Positions 16,246 through 25,321 of a stretch of DNA of 64,000 bases are shown here, one piece after another. Every line of letters begins with the position of its first letter. Positions within the stretch are counted from its first letter, which is position 1. The notes under the pieces were generated by a model that was not told where the DNA came from, did not search any database, and saw only the letters and a program-made list of their open reading frames with translations. Made by a program: the position numbers and the translations under genes. Source of the DNA: CAVXNP01 sp963763305 (GTDB taxonomy: Bacteria; Pseudomonadota; Gammaproteobacteria; Xanthomonadales; Rhodanobacteraceae); NCBI GenBank assembly GCA_963763305.1, contig CAVXNP010000001.1, positions 2,914,001 through 2,978,000 of the forward strand, read 5' to 3'.

Positions 16246-18138
16246 ATGAACGCACCCACCGAAACCCGCAAATTCGAAGCCGAAGTCGCCCAGGTGCTGC
16301 ACCTGGTGACCCATTCGCTGTACTCGCACAAGGAGATCTTCCTGCGCGAGCTGGTCTCCAACGCTTCCGACGCCTGCGACAAGCTGCGTTTCGAGTCGAT
16401 CGCCCAACCCGAGCTTTCGGCCGGCGACAGCGAGCTGCACATCGACGTCAGCTGGGACGAGGCCGCGCGTACGGTCACCGTGCGCGACAACGGCATCGGC
16501 ATGGGCCGCGACGAGGTGGTCGCCAACATCGGCACCATCGCCAGCTCCGGCACCCGCCGCTTCCTGGAGGCGATGTCCGGCGAGCAGAAGGCCGACGCGC
16601 GGCTGATCGGCCAGTTCGGTGTGGGCTTCTACTCGGCCTTCGTGGTGGCGGACAAGGTCACCGTGCTCACCCGCAAGGCCGGTACCGAGGCCGGCGAGGG
16701 CGTGAAGTGGGAGAGCGACGGCAAGGGCGAGTATTCGCTGGAGCAGGTCGAGCTGCCCGAGCGCGGCACCGCGGTGGTCCTGCACCTGAAGGCGGACGAG
16801 GACGAGTTTCTCAAGGGCTGGCAGCTGCGCAACCTGATCCGCAAGTATTCCGACCACGTCGCCTTCCCGATCCGCGTGCCCAAGGACGTGGTCGCCAAGG
16901 AGGGCGAGGAGACGCCGGCCGACGCCGCGCCCGAGTGGGAGGTCGTCAACGACGCCTCGGCGCTGTGGACCAAGCCCAAGACCGAGATTTCCGACGAGGA
17001 TTACCAGGGCTTCTACAAGTCGCTGGGCCACGACTTCAACGACGCGCTGGCCTGGACCCACAACCGGGTCGAGGGCAGCCAGAGCTTCACCACGCTGCTG
17101 TACCTGCCGTCGCAGCCGCCGTTCGACCTGATGATGGGCGGGCGCGACGAGCGCAAGGGGCTCAAGCTCTACATCAAGCGCGTGTTCGTGATGGACGCAG
17201 CCGAGGAGCTGTTGCCGAACTACCTGCGCTTCGTTCGCGGCGTGGTCGACGCCGACGACCTGCCGCTCAACGTCAGCCGCGAGCTGCTGCAGCAGAACCG
17301 CCAGCTCGACCGGATCAAGGCCGCCTGCGTCAAGCGCGTGCTCGACCTGATCGAGAAGCTGGCCAAGGACGAACCGGAGAAGTTCGCCACCTTCTACAAG
17401 GCCTTCGGCAACACCCTCAAGGAAGGCATTGCCGAGGACGCCAACAATCGCGAGCGCATCGCCAAGCTGCTGCGCTTTGCCTCCACCAAAAGCGAGGGCG
17501 CCGGGCAGACGGTGAGCTTCGACGACTACATCGGGCGCATGCCGGTGGGCCAGGACACGATCTGGTACATCACCGCCGACAGCCATGCCGCCGCGGCCGG
17601 CAGCCCGCAGCTGGAAGCGTTCCGGGCCAAGGACATCGAGGTGCTGCTGATGTCCGATCGCATCGACGAGTGGATGCTCGGCAGCCTCAGCGAGTATGAC
17701 GGCAAGAAGCTCAAGAGCGTGGCCAAGGGCGAGGTGCCGCTGGACGAGGCCGACAAGAAGAAGCAGGAGGAGGCCAGCAAGGAGGCCGAACCGCTGCTGA
17801 AGAAGCTCAAGGAGCTGCTCGGCGACCGCGTCGGCGACGTCAAGGTATCCGCCCGCCTCACCGATAGCCCCTCGTGCCTGGCCCTGGCCGACTACGAGAT
17901 GGCGCCGCATCTGGCGCGGCTGCTGCGCGAGGCCGGGCACGACATGCCGCAGAACAAGCCCACGCTGGAGGTCAACCCGGCGCATGCGCTGGTCAAGCGG
18001 GTCCAGGGCGAGTCGGACCCGGCCAAGTCCCGTGACATTGCCATGTTGCTGCTGGACCAGGCCGAGATCGCCGCGGGCGCACAACTGCCCGATCCGGCCG
18101 CCTTCGTGCAGCGGATGAATCGGGTGCTGCTCGGCTGA
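16246..18138 (+). CDS. htpG: Chaperone protein HtpG (Hsp90)
   Basis: 630 residues, the usual bacterial Hsp90 length. The N-terminal ATPase domain has ELVSNASDACDKLR (catalytic E and Mg-binding N), DNGIGM, GTIASSGT and IGQFGVGFYSAF. The middle domain includes LPLNVSRELLQQNR, with the ATP-contacting Arg. The C-terminal dimerization domain closes the gene. The product is a cytosolic ATP-dependent chaperone cooperating with DnaK. Its ATG follows a weak purine stretch. It is closed by a strong terminator. Confidence 0.98.
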   Translation: MNAPTETRKFEAEVAQVLHLVTHSLYSHKEIFLRELVSNASDACDKLRFESIAQPELSAGDSELHIDVSWDEAARTVTVRDNGIGMGRDEVVANIGTIASSGTRRFLEAMSGEQKADARLIGQFGVGFYSAFVVADKVTVLTRKAGTEAGEGVKWESDGKGEYSLEQVELPERGTAVVLHLKADEDEFLKGWQLRNLIRKYSDHVAFPIRVPKDVVAKEGEETPADAAPEWEVVNDASALWTKPKTEISDEDYQGFYKSLGHDFNDALAWTHNRVEGSQSFTTLLYLPSQPPFDLMMGGRDERKGLKLYIKRVFVMDAAEELLPNYLRFVRGVVDADDLPLNVSRELLQQNRQLDRIKAACVKRVLDLIEKLAKDEPEKFATFYKAFGNTLKEGIAEDANNRERIAKLLRFASTKSEGAGQTVSFDDYIGRMPVGQDTIWYITADSHAAAAGSPQLEAFRAKDIEVLLMSDRIDEWMLGSLSEYDGKKLKSVAKGEVPLDEADKKKQEEASKEAEPLLKKLKELLGDRVGDVKVSARLTDSPSCLALADYEMAPHLARLLREAGHDMPQNKPTLEVNPAHALVKRVQGESDPAKSRDIAMLLLDQAEIAAGAQLPDPAAFVQRMNRVLLG

Positions 18139-18171
18139 GTTTCCTTCCCGGTGCAGCCGGGTCAGTCCGAG

Positions 18172-18208
18172 CACGAAAAAGCCCGCCGGTCCGGCGGGCT
18201 TTTTCGTG
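18172..18208 (+). terminator. Strong intrinsic terminator of htpG
   Basis: A 17-bp stem (arms 18172-18188 and 18192-18208) with A-run on the left and T-run on the right, 33 bases after the htpG stop. Because of the A-run it may work in both directions. Confidence 0.9.
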
Positions 18209-18290
18209 GGCGCCACCGGCGGGGGAGGATATCGGTCGTGCGCGATGCGCTCTAATCTTCCCGCTGCAAACCGGACGCCGAGGACGCTCC

Positions 18291-19424
18291 ATGGACGACG
18301 CGAGAAACCTGGTCATCTGCATCGATGGCACCAAGAACGAGCCGGCCGACGCGCGCACCAACGTGCAACGCTTGTTCCGGCTGCTGGACAAGGAGCCGGC
18401 GCGGCAGGTGGTGTACTACCAGCCAGGGGTCGGTACGCTCGATCCGATCGGCGTGCTCGGAACGCTCAGTCGCGCGGGACTGCGGCTGCTGGATGCGATG
18501 ACGGCCTGGATGATGCAGCGTCACGTGCGCGCCGCGTACCGCTTCCTGTCCGACCACTACCGCCCTGGCGACCGGATCTTCCTGTTCGGCTTCAGCCGGG
18601 GCGCCTACGCGGTGCGCGTGCTGGCCGGCATGTTGTCGACGGTGGGCCTGTTGCACGCAGGAATGGAGGAGATGTATCCGTTCGCCTGGAAGCTGTATGC
18701 CAGCTACAAGCCCAGGCGGGCCAGCACCCGGGCCGAGCGCGAGCGACAGGCGCGCGAGCTGCGCCGGTTCCACCGGTTTCAATCGACCTATGGCCGGCAG
18801 GTGAATGTTCACTTTGTCGGCGTGTGGGACACCGTCAGCTCGGTCGGAAACCCGTGGCGGCCGAAGGTCTTCAACCGGACCAGCGTCAATGGCCGCGTGT
18901 CCACGATTCGCCATGCAATGGCGCTGGACGAGCGGCGGATCCTGTTCCTGCAGAACCTGTGGGGCGCCGCCAAACGCGGACAGGACGTCCGGCAGGTGTG
19001 GTTCCCCGGCGTGCACGCGGATGTCGGTGGCGGCTACCGCAGTGGCACGGACAGCGAACTGGCCAAGATTCCGTTCGCCTGGATGCTGCGCGAGGCTCGC
19101 CAGGCGGGCCTGCGGGTGGATCAGCGCGCGGTGGGGACCGCCAGACTGGCCTCTGCTGCGGCACAGGTGCGTCGCTACGCCCTGGCACCGATCCATGACG
19201 AACTGGCCGCGCACCGCACATGGCGCCTGCTGGAGCGGCTGCCGATCCCGCGGCGCACCCGTCAGGGCAATCAGTGGGGGGCGCTGAGCTACCAGCCGCA
19301 TCACGGGCGTCGACGTGACTTGCTGGATGGCGCCCTGGTGCACTACAGCGTGTTCGAGCGGATGCTTGGCGACGCCGATTACCAGCCCACCAACCTTCCC
19401 CGTCAGCTGGTCATCGTCCACTGA
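18291..19424 (+). CDS. DUF2235 (Tle1-like) hydrolase
   Basis: 377 residues. The DUF2235 signature is clear: N-terminal LVICIDGTKNE with NVQRLF, YYQPGVGT, and the nucleophile motif F-G-F-S-R-G-A-Y (GFSRG around residue 104) followed by VRVLAGML. Later motifs are HFVGVWDTV, HAMALDE, and VWFPGVHADVGGGY, which supplies the acid and His. The family has an alpha/beta-hydrolase fold and includes type VI lipase effectors (Tle1), but most members are chromosomal enzymes of unknown function. No T6SS genes, VgrG or immunity protein are nearby, so an effector role is not supported here. Confidence 0.88.
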   Translation: MDDARNLVICIDGTKNEPADARTNVQRLFRLLDKEPARQVVYYQPGVGTLDPIGVLGTLSRAGLRLLDAMTAWMMQRHVRAAYRFLSDHYRPGDRIFLFGFSRGAYAVRVLAGMLSTVGLLHAGMEEMYPFAWKLYASYKPRRASTRAERERQARELRRFHRFQSTYGRQVNVHFVGVWDTVSSVGNPWRPKVFNRTSVNGRVSTIRHAMALDERRILFLQNLWGAAKRGQDVRQVWFPGVHADVGGGYRSGTDSELAKIPFAWMLREARQAGLRVDQRAVGTARLASAAAQVRRYALAPIHDELAAHRTWRLLERLPIPRRTRQGNQWGALSYQPHHGRRRDLLDGALVHYSVFERMLGDADYQPTNLPRQLVIVH

Positions 19425-19541
19425 AGCGGACCCGGCGTCTCGAGCGTGCTGAACGGCTGCCGGCGCCATGTGCGCGGACCCATCCCGGCGCTCGCCATCC
19501 CTGATGCCGCCGATCGCCTGGCGCCCGGGTTCCTTTCCCGC

Positions 19542-20066
19542 TCAGCCGGGGGCGTCGGGATTTCTCATTGCCGCGCTGGCGGCGGTCTTGGCTTTGGCGA
19601 ACATGCCGGCGGCGCTGGCCGAGGAAGAGGCCTTCCAGTCCTCGTATTGTTCGTCCATGTCCGCCAGTTCACGTGCGCTGTAGAGCTGGCGCATGGCCTC
19701 GAAGATGCTCGTTTCCTCCTCATGTGCATGGTGCCGGATCATCTCGCCCAGCGCCTTGGCCGAGCCGGCGAACTGGCGCGAGTCGAGATCGGCGGCGTGC
19801 AGGTCCGGCAACACCGCCTTTTCCACCGCGCGATGCTCCTGGATGGCCTCGGCGTGGGTCAGCAACTGATCGTGATTGGCGCGATCGGCGAACGCCGGGT
19901 AGAAGTGCAGCTCCTCCCACTTCGCGTGCGGGATCAACAGGTTCTCGATCTCCTTGAGAAGATCTTCGCGGGTGTCGCTCTGCTCGTCCGTAGTGGCGTT
20001 CATGCGGCCGAAAAGATCGCGCAACTGGTCGTGTTCATTCTTCAGGGTAGTCAGGATGTCGCGCAT
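19542..20066 (-). CDS. Hemerythrin HHE domain protein
   Basis: 174 residues from the ATG at 20066. It is a four-helix hemerythrin-like protein with H-x-x-x-E style metal ligands: LKNEHDQLRDLF, LLIPHAKWEELHFYPAF, IQEHRAVEKAVLPDL and MIRHHAHEEETSIFEAM. A 30-residue Ala/Ser/Lys-rich tail follows. Such cytosolic diiron proteins bind oxygen or NO, or relate to iron-sulphur repair and stress tolerance. The longer upstream open frame lacks conserved sequence. Neighbours give no functional hint. Confidence 0.88.
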   Translation of the reverse strand: MRDILTTLKNEHDQLRDLFGRMNATTDEQSDTREDLLKEIENLLIPHAKWEELHFYPAFADRANHDQLLTHAEAIQEHRAVEKAVLPDLHAADLDSRQFAGSAKALGEMIRHHAHEEETSIFEAMRQLYSARELADMDEQYEDWKASSSASAAGMFAKAKTAASAAMRNPDAPG

Positions 20067-20360
20067 GACATGGAACTCGTTCGGGTGGGTGCACAGTCCA
20101 CCCGAAGCGTCGTGGCGCGCTCGTGAGCGCAAGGTCACGGGAAGGTTCTCCGTGCGCCGGTAAGCAGACGGGCGTAAAAACCCGCGGCTTGCCGCGGTCA
20201 GCAGCCCGGCTCGCGCTTGAGTGGGGCAACCCGTGCGCCGCGCGCGCGGGTTGCCTGAAGGACGAGCCAGCCGGCTGGCACGGGTAGCGCGAGGCGTACT
20301 CGCAGCGGGGCGCTCTGGACAATTTCTTGCTGCCGCACCCGTATGGGCGGAATGCACCGC

Positions 20361-20600
20361 TCAGATGAGCCAGCAGCGCACTTCCGGCGGCGGGTTGGGG
20401 ATCGGCGGAAAGGGCACGCGGCGATCCTGCGGACCGCGCCGGCGGCGCCTGCCTGGCACGCCGGGGCGATGCGGCTGGCGCCAACCCGGTTCTTCGGGCA
20501 CCCGCTGGGGTTCCGGGATGGGACCGTTGATGGTCCAGTCGTGGTCGCGCAAGGGCGAGGGGGTGCGGCCGGAAGTGGCCGGAAACTGTTCGGTATGCAT
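20361..20600 (-). CDS. Possible small proline/arginine-rich protein
   Basis: 79 residues from an ATG at 20600 (a TTG at 20624 would extend it). It is very rich in Pro and Arg, with PIPEPQRVPEEPGW and FPPIPNPPPEV segments, and has no signal peptide or recognised domain. The support is only its openness, the same orientation as both neighbours and the lack of another explanation for the interval. The ribosome site is weak. It may be non-coding. Confidence 0.3.
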   Translation of the reverse strand: MHTEQFPATSGRTPSPLRDHDWTINGPIPEPQRVPEEPGWRQPHRPGVPGRRRRRGPQDRRVPFPPIPNPPPEVRCWLI

Positions 20601-20739
20601 GCTGCCAGAGACCTGCTGATACAACGGCTGGGAGTATCGGCGAGGCGTTGTCGGCAGGATGCGAAAACGCTGATGCGGGAATGTTTAAGAAGGCGTGGTA
20701 GCGCCCGCTGGTGCCATGGTGCGCGCCAGGAACGGGCAA

Positions 20740-20768
20740 GAAAAAGCCCGCCGGCGGCGGGCTTTTTC
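20740..20768 (-). terminator. Intrinsic terminator (bidirectional)
   Basis: A 13-bp perfect stem (20740-20752 and 20756-20768) flanked by A-run and T-run, 16 bases past the stop of the gene at 20784. It resembles the htpG terminator in sequence. Confidence 0.85.
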
Positions 20769-20783
20769 GAGGGGCTCTTTCGA

Positions 20784-21347
20784 TCAGCGACCCCGGGGCG
20801 GCTGCGTGCGCTGGGCTTGTGCCGGGCGGTATGAGGCCACCTGCGTCTTCGGTGGCGTCGGGCTGCCCTGGTTCAGCCGGTTGTCCTGCTGCGGAACATA
20901 GCGACGCGGCGGATCGAAGACCCTGCGCTGCCTGATGTCATGCCGGTCGCCCAGCGCGAAACGGCGGCCGTTGTCGACGCTGACCCAATACCACGAGCCT
21001 GTCGGGACCGGCGATGTCGATACATACCGGAACGTCGCCTGGTAGCCGCCATCGGCCCGCGTGGTTGCGTCCAGCGCCAGGTTGATCACGAACTGGCTGG
21101 GAACCGGCGTGCCGTGGACCATGGCCGGCTGGTTGATCATCTGGTCGAGGCTTTGCCGGAGCAGTCGATCCATCGCGGGGGACAGTGGGGTCGCGGGGGA
21201 TGCACTGGTGACTTGTCCCAGCGTGTCCACCTGCACCAATACCGGGAGTACCCTGGACTGAGTGGTGTCGCCCATCTCGCTGGCCTGGGCAACTCCGGCT
21301 GCGGCGACCAAGGCGCCGATCAGCGCCGCTGTGCGAATACCTTTCAT
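20784..21347 (-). CDS. Secreted protein of unknown function, TonB-C-like
   Basis: 187 residues from the ATG at 21347, preceded by an excellent AGGAGG site. Signal peptide at residues 1-23 (AALIGALVAAAGVAQA). The segment VLVQVDTLGQVTSASPATPLSPAMDRLLRQSL resembles the strand-turn-helix of TonB C-terminal/energy-transducer folds but lacks a membrane anchor. The C-terminal 60 residues are rich in Arg, Pro and Gln and probably disordered. The product is probably periplasmic; function unknown. A strong terminator follows, so it is a single-gene unit. Confidence 0.7.
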   Translation of the reverse strand: MKGIRTAALIGALVAAAGVAQASEMGDTTQSRVLPVLVQVDTLGQVTSASPATPLSPAMDRLLRQSLDQMINQPAMVHGTPVPSQFVINLALDATTRADGGYQATFRYVSTSPVPTGSWYWVSVDNGRRFALGDRHDIRQRRVFDPPRRYVPQQDNRLNQGSPTPPKTQVASYRPAQAQRTQPPRGR

Positions 21348-21457
21348 GAAACCTCCTGACGGCAATTGCCGTGCTTGTTACACCCCGCCCTGTCTTTGAC
21401 TATCCTCCACCTGCCTGTGTTCCACAAGGCAGGTCCAAGGTCCTGCCGCCGGGATTG

Positions 21458-22387
21458 TCACCGTGGCGACCATTGCCGCATCCGCTCCAGCGGTACCTCC
21501 ACGCGCTGACAGGCGCGGCTGACGATGCCATCGTGCAGCGCCATGCGAAAGGCCGGGGCCATCGACCACAGGACCTGCGCGGCCAGCCGGGCCTGCCGGC
21601 GTTGCCGTGGGCGGTGCTGCAGGCGCTCGGTTGCCCACTGCGGCAGCAGGGCCGCGCCCGCATGCAGGAACAGGTCGCGGGACAGGCCGGCCACCGGCAC
21701 GGGCAGGCGAACCTCGCCGAGAATGCGCAGCACTTCGCGCGAGCGGGCGGTATAGGCCAGTTGGGGCTGGACGCGGCTGAAGTACTCGAGGACCTGGTCT
21801 TCGGAGCCGGGTACATCGCGCGCGCCCAGCGCCTCGGCAATGCGTCGGCTTTCGTCGTAGTAGCGGTCGGCGATGGGGCCGGGAACCTCGTGGTGCGCGT
21901 AGCGACGGTAGCCGGCGAGGAAACTGTAGGCCTCGGTGACGTGGACCCAGGTCAGCAGCGTGGGGTCGTCGGCCGCATACACCGTGCCCTCCTCGGACAC
22001 ACCGCGCACCTGCTGGTGGATCGCACGCACCCGTTCGATCAGGCGCAACGCCTGTTCGGTTGGCGCATAGGTGGTCGCACCGACGAAGTGGGTGGTCCGG
22101 CGCAGCCTGCCCACCAGGTCCTGGCGGAAGTTGGAGTGGTCCCACACGCCGGCCAGGGCCAGCGGATGCAGGGTCTGCAGCATCAGTGCCGCCAGCCCCC
22201 CGGCCAGCATGCCGGGGAAGTCGGCGTGGATGCGCCAGGTCACGCTGTCCGGTCCGAACAGGCCCGGATCCCCGCGCGGATGGTCGTAGTCCAGTGCGCC
22301 GCCGGTTTCGCGCGGGAAGGCACTGAGGACCCAACGACGAATCGGTCGGCCAGTGGCTTGTCGCAGCTTGAGCAGAGTGGAACCCAT
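21458..22387 (-). CDS. DUF2236 (MpaB/latex-clearing-type) oxygenase family protein
   Basis: 309 residues from the ATG at 22387. DUF2236 landmarks: DSVTWRIHADFPGMLAGGLAALMLQTLHPLALAGVWDHSNFRQD, then GATTYAPTEQA, VHGV-like GTVYAADDPTLLTWVHVTEAYSFL with the conserved His, and a C-terminal HDGIV. The family binds heme b or acts as a non-secreted oxygenase; MpaB' in mycophenolic acid synthesis and Lcp rubber oxygenases belong to it. No tat or Sec signal is seen, so the protein is cytosolic or peripheral. Substrate unknown. It lies divergent from the M28 peptidase gene. Confidence 0.8.
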   Translation of the reverse strand: MGSTLLKLRQATGRPIRRWVLSAFPRETGGALDYDHPRGDPGLFGPDSVTWRIHADFPGMLAGGLAALMLQTLHPLALAGVWDHSNFRQDLVGRLRRTTHFVGATTYAPTEQALRLIERVRAIHQQVRGVSEEGTVYAADDPTLLTWVHVTEAYSFLAGYRRYAHHEVPGPIADRYYDESRRIAEALGARDVPGSEDQVLEYFSRVQPQLAYTARSREVLRILGEVRLPVPVAGLSRDLFLHAGAALLPQWATERLQHRPRQRRQARLAAQVLWSMAPAFRMALHDGIVSRACQRVEVPLERMRQWSPR

Positions 22388-22648
22388 CGGCCGGAGTATA
22401 GGCCTCGGCACTCGCCGGATGGCCTCGGGGCTGCAAGGACTGCTGCGCAAGCCCGGGTGATCTGGCCAGGCCCTGCCGTCCGCGCTGAAGAGCCGGCCTG
22501 GCCAGCCACCGCCGGCACAGGGTGCGCCCGGACCGGCGGACTGGGCTATTCTGGGGGGATTGTGTCCGCCGCGCGCGGTGTTGTGCACCGCGAACAGGCC
22601 CGGTGCACCCGCGCTTCTTTCGGACAAGGCCGCCCACAGGAGCTTGCG

Positions 22649-24082
22649 ATGTCTTTTTCCAGAACAGGGTTTCTACCCCTTGCACTGACGGCAGTGCTGG
22701 CTGCGTTGACCGGCGCCGCCGGCGTGCTGGTGGTGAGATCACCGCCCCACGCGGCGGCCTCCACGGCAAGCTGGACGGTGCGCCCGGAATGGGTGCGCGC
22801 GCACGAACAGTTCCTGGCCAGCGATGTCCTGGCCGGACGCGGTAGCGCCACCCGCGACGAGCACATCGCGGCCAGCTATGTTGCCGCGCGCTTCCTCAGC
22901 TATGGACTCCAGCCGGCGCCGGGCATGGACGGCTATATCCAGAGCGCCGAGCTGCAGGCACCCAGGCTGGACGGCGCCGCCACGTTGACGATTGGCGGCG
23001 TGATGCTTCGCGAGGGCGCGGATTTTCAGTTGCTGACATCCTCGGGCGAGACGGTGCAGGGCCATCTGGCCAGGCTCGACCCTGCGCAGGCCGACAAGGC
23101 CGATATTTCGGCGTCGCAGGTGGTGCTGCTGCAGGGTGATGCCGGCGCAACGCGGCGCGCTTGGCGCCAGGTGTCCGGCGCCGGGGCGGTGCTGCTGGTG
23201 CGCAGCGAGTTCACCGACAACCTGATCGCACAGTTGGGGGGAACCACCCGGGTCTCGGTGCGCCTGAAGGAGGATGCGTCGAGCCATCGTCCCACCCTGG
23301 TGGCCTTGAGCGCGGCGGCCGCCAAGCGGATTGCCCGCTTGCCCGATGACGCGGTGGCGAGTCTGGTGGTGCATCCGGTGCCGCAGGCAGAGCCACGTCG
23401 TACTTACAACGCAATCGGCTATCTGCCCGGTACCGATCGTTCGGCAGGCACGATCCTGCTGACCTCGCACCTGGACCACCTGGGCGCCGGGGCGCCAGTC
23501 GACGGCGACGCCATCTACAACGGCGCCAACGACGACGCAGCCGGTACCACGGCGGTACTGGAGCTGGCGCATGCTTTGGCGGCTGGTCCGCGACTGCGTC
23601 GCAGCGTTCTTTTCGTATGCTACGGCAGCGAGGAAATTGGCGGGCTGGGGTCGACCTACTTCGGCAAGCATCCGCCGATTCCGCTGGATCAGCTGGTCGC
23701 GAACCTGGAATTCGAGATGGTCGGCGCACAGGATCCGAAGATGCCCAAGGGTACGTTGCTGCTGACCGGCTGGGAACGCTCCAACCTGGGGCCTGCGCTG
23801 AAGAAGCATGGCGCGCTGCTGGGCCCGGATCCGTATCCGGAGCAGCACTTTTTCCAGCGTTCGGACAACTATTCGCTGGCCTTGCTGGGCGTGGTTGCCC
23901 ATACGGCCGCCGGGTGGGGCACCGTGCCCACCTATCACCGCCCCGACGACGATATCGCGCATCTGGACCTGCCGTTCATGACCACCGCGATCCAGAGCCT
24001 GGTCGGGCCGGTACGCTGGCTGGCGAACAGCGACTTCAAGCCGGCCTGGAATCCCGGCGGACGGCCCTCGCCAAAGCACTGA
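22649..24082 (+). CDS. M28 family zinc aminopeptidase, exported
   Basis: 477 residues from the ATG at 22649 with a CAGGAG site. The N-terminal hydrophobic segment (PLALTAVLAALTGAAGVLVV) is a signal or anchor. A PA-like domain occupies about residues 110-245. The M28 catalytic core follows: H274-x-D276 (TSHLDHLG), N294-D295-D296 with G-A-N-D-D-A-A-G, the general base and ligand pair E328-E329 (GSEEIGG), E-x-V-G in LEFEMVGAQ, and the last ligand in VPTYHRPDDD. It is a cocatalytic two-zinc aminopeptidase releasing N-terminal residues from peptides in the periplasm. Confidence 0.92.
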   Translation: MSFSRTGFLPLALTAVLAALTGAAGVLVVRSPPHAAASTASWTVRPEWVRAHEQFLASDVLAGRGSATRDEHIAASYVAARFLSYGLQPAPGMDGYIQSAELQAPRLDGAATLTIGGVMLREGADFQLLTSSGETVQGHLARLDPAQADKADISASQVVLLQGDAGATRRAWRQVSGAGAVLLVRSEFTDNLIAQLGGTTRVSVRLKEDASSHRPTLVALSAAAAKRIARLPDDAVASLVVHPVPQAEPRRTYNAIGYLPGTDRSAGTILLTSHLDHLGAGAPVDGDAIYNGANDDAAGTTAVLELAHALAAGPRLRRSVLFVCYGSEEIGGLGSTYFGKHPPIPLDQLVANLEFEMVGAQDPKMPKGTLLLTGWERSNLGPALKKHGALLGPDPYPEQHFFQRSDNYSLALLGVVAHTAAGWGTVPTYHRPDDDIAHLDLPFMTTAIQSLVGPVRWLANSDFKPAWNPGGRPSPKH

Positions 24083-24181
24083 AGGCAACGGGCAACGTCA
24101 TCCAGACCCGCCGGTCACCGTGCCTCCACGCCGAGCGTGGCTCCACGTCCCGGAGGTGGCTTGCAGCCAGGGCATGATGGC

Positions 24182-24790
24182 GTAGGGTGGGCTTCAGCGC
24201 ACCGGCTTTTCGCTCCGTCGGTGTGGTGGGCTGAAGCCCACCCTACGGCGCGTGAAGGTCTGCGCACTGCGGGCTGTGGGTTGGATGCGCTGGCCGGCGG
24301 AGCTGCCGTATCGCTGCGATGCGCGGCGTCGGGCGCCGTGGCTTGCGTAGGGTGGGCTTCAGCGCACCGGCTTTTCGCTCCGTGGGTCTGGTGGGCTGAA
24401 GCCCACCCTACGGCGCGTGAAGGTCTGCGCACTGCGGGCTGTGGGTTGGATGCGCTGGCCGGCGGAGCTGCCGTATCGCTGCGATGCGCGGCGTCGGGCG
24501 CCGTGGCTTGCGTAGGGTGGGCTTCGGGCGCCGTCATGCGTAGACTCGCGCCCGGCTTTTCGCTCCGTGGGTCTGGTGGGCTGAAGCCCACCCTACGTCC
24601 GGCCTTCCCCGGGTTGGGTGCGGGACTCGTCCTCTCGATGGCCGTGGGCTCGCCAGGAAAGCGACCAACGCGGTAGGGTGGGTTTTTCGCGCTGTGGGTC
24701 TGGTGGCTGAAGCCCACCCTACGCCCGGCCTTCTTCGGGTGGGGTGCGGGACTCGTCTTCTGGTGGCCGTGGGCTCGCCAGGAAAGCAGG
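24182..24790. repeat. REP-family B block with 165-bp tandem unit
   Basis: Paired inverted elements (GTAGGGTGGGCTTC and GAAGCCCACCCTAC) recur. The element starts at 24182, 24347 and 24512, exactly 165 bp apart, with near-identical spacer DNA in the first two intervals; after 24512 the spacer changes. Shorter, degenerate hairpins follow to about 24795. This fills the whole space between the M28 gene and the phosphoesterase gene, and I see no real gene in it. Confidence 0.85.
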
Positions 24791-24853
24791 CCACCCTACG
24801 CCCGACGCTGGTCTCACGGCTACCCGACAACTATGCCCTTCAAGAGGTGACCC

Positions 24854-25312
24854 ATGCGGGTAGGACTCATTTCCGACACCCACGGCATGCTGCGCCCCCA
24901 GGCGCTGGCGTTCCTTCGCGGCTGCGACCACATCGTGCATGCCGGCGACATTGGCGGAATGGCCATACTCCGCCAGCTGGAGCAACTGGCGCCACTCACC
25001 GCGGTGCGTGGCAACAATGACGCGGAGGCATCGTATCCGGCGGTGCCCGAAACCACCCTGATCGAACTGGGGCGGGTGCGGCTCTACCTGCTGCACGATC
25101 TCAAGCAACTGGCGATCGACCCGGTGCAGCACGCCGTGCAGGTGGTCGTCAGCGGGCATTCGCACAAGCCGCGCGTGCATCGCGATGAGACGGCGTTGTA
25201 CATCAATCCGGGCAGTGCCGGACCGCGCCGCTTCACGCTGCCGGTGAGCGTGGGTGAGCTGCACATCGACGGCGACCAGCTGACTGCCCGGCTGGTGGAG
25301 CTGCAGGTGTAG
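24854..25312 (+). CDS. YfcE/MJ0936-type metallophosphoesterase
   Basis: 152 residues. A compact calcineurin-like phosphoesterase with all five metal motifs: D8-x-H10 (LISDTHG), G-D (HAGDIGG), GNND, HD (LLHDLKQ) and GHSH (VSGHSHKP), followed by the INPGSAGPRR signature of the YfcE subfamily. Members hydrolyse phosphodiesters with Mn or Ni in the cytosol; the in vivo substrate is unknown. The start follows AAGAGGTGACCC. It stands alone between a REP block and a convergent transporter gene. Confidence 0.93.
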   Translation: MRVGLISDTHGMLRPQALAFLRGCDHIVHAGDIGGMAILRQLEQLAPLTAVRGNNDAEASYPAVPETTLIELGRVRLYLLHDLKQLAIDPVQHAVQVVVSGHSHKPRVHRDETALYINPGSAGPRRFTLPVSVGELHIDGDQLTARLVELQV

Positions 25313-25321
25313 CGGGCCGGT

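Larger units (their letters stand above)
20067..20783. other. Mostly gene-free interval with one doubtful small ORF
   Basis: About 700 bases between the hemerythrin gene and a secreted-protein gene. It holds a terminator at its right end, a GC-rich inverted tract near 20220-20260 and one possible proline-rich reading frame (annotated separately). I see no RNA gene. Confidence 0.4.

Noticed and set aside
15072..17699. 875-codon plus-strand open frame across htpX and htpG
   Set aside because: It overlaps two certain genes in another frame and has Arg/Ala-rich composition with no domain.
18291..19424. Type VI lipase effector (Tle1)
   Set aside because: The DUF2235 fold fits, but there is no VgrG, PAAR, adaptor or immunity gene nearby and no special N-terminal domain.
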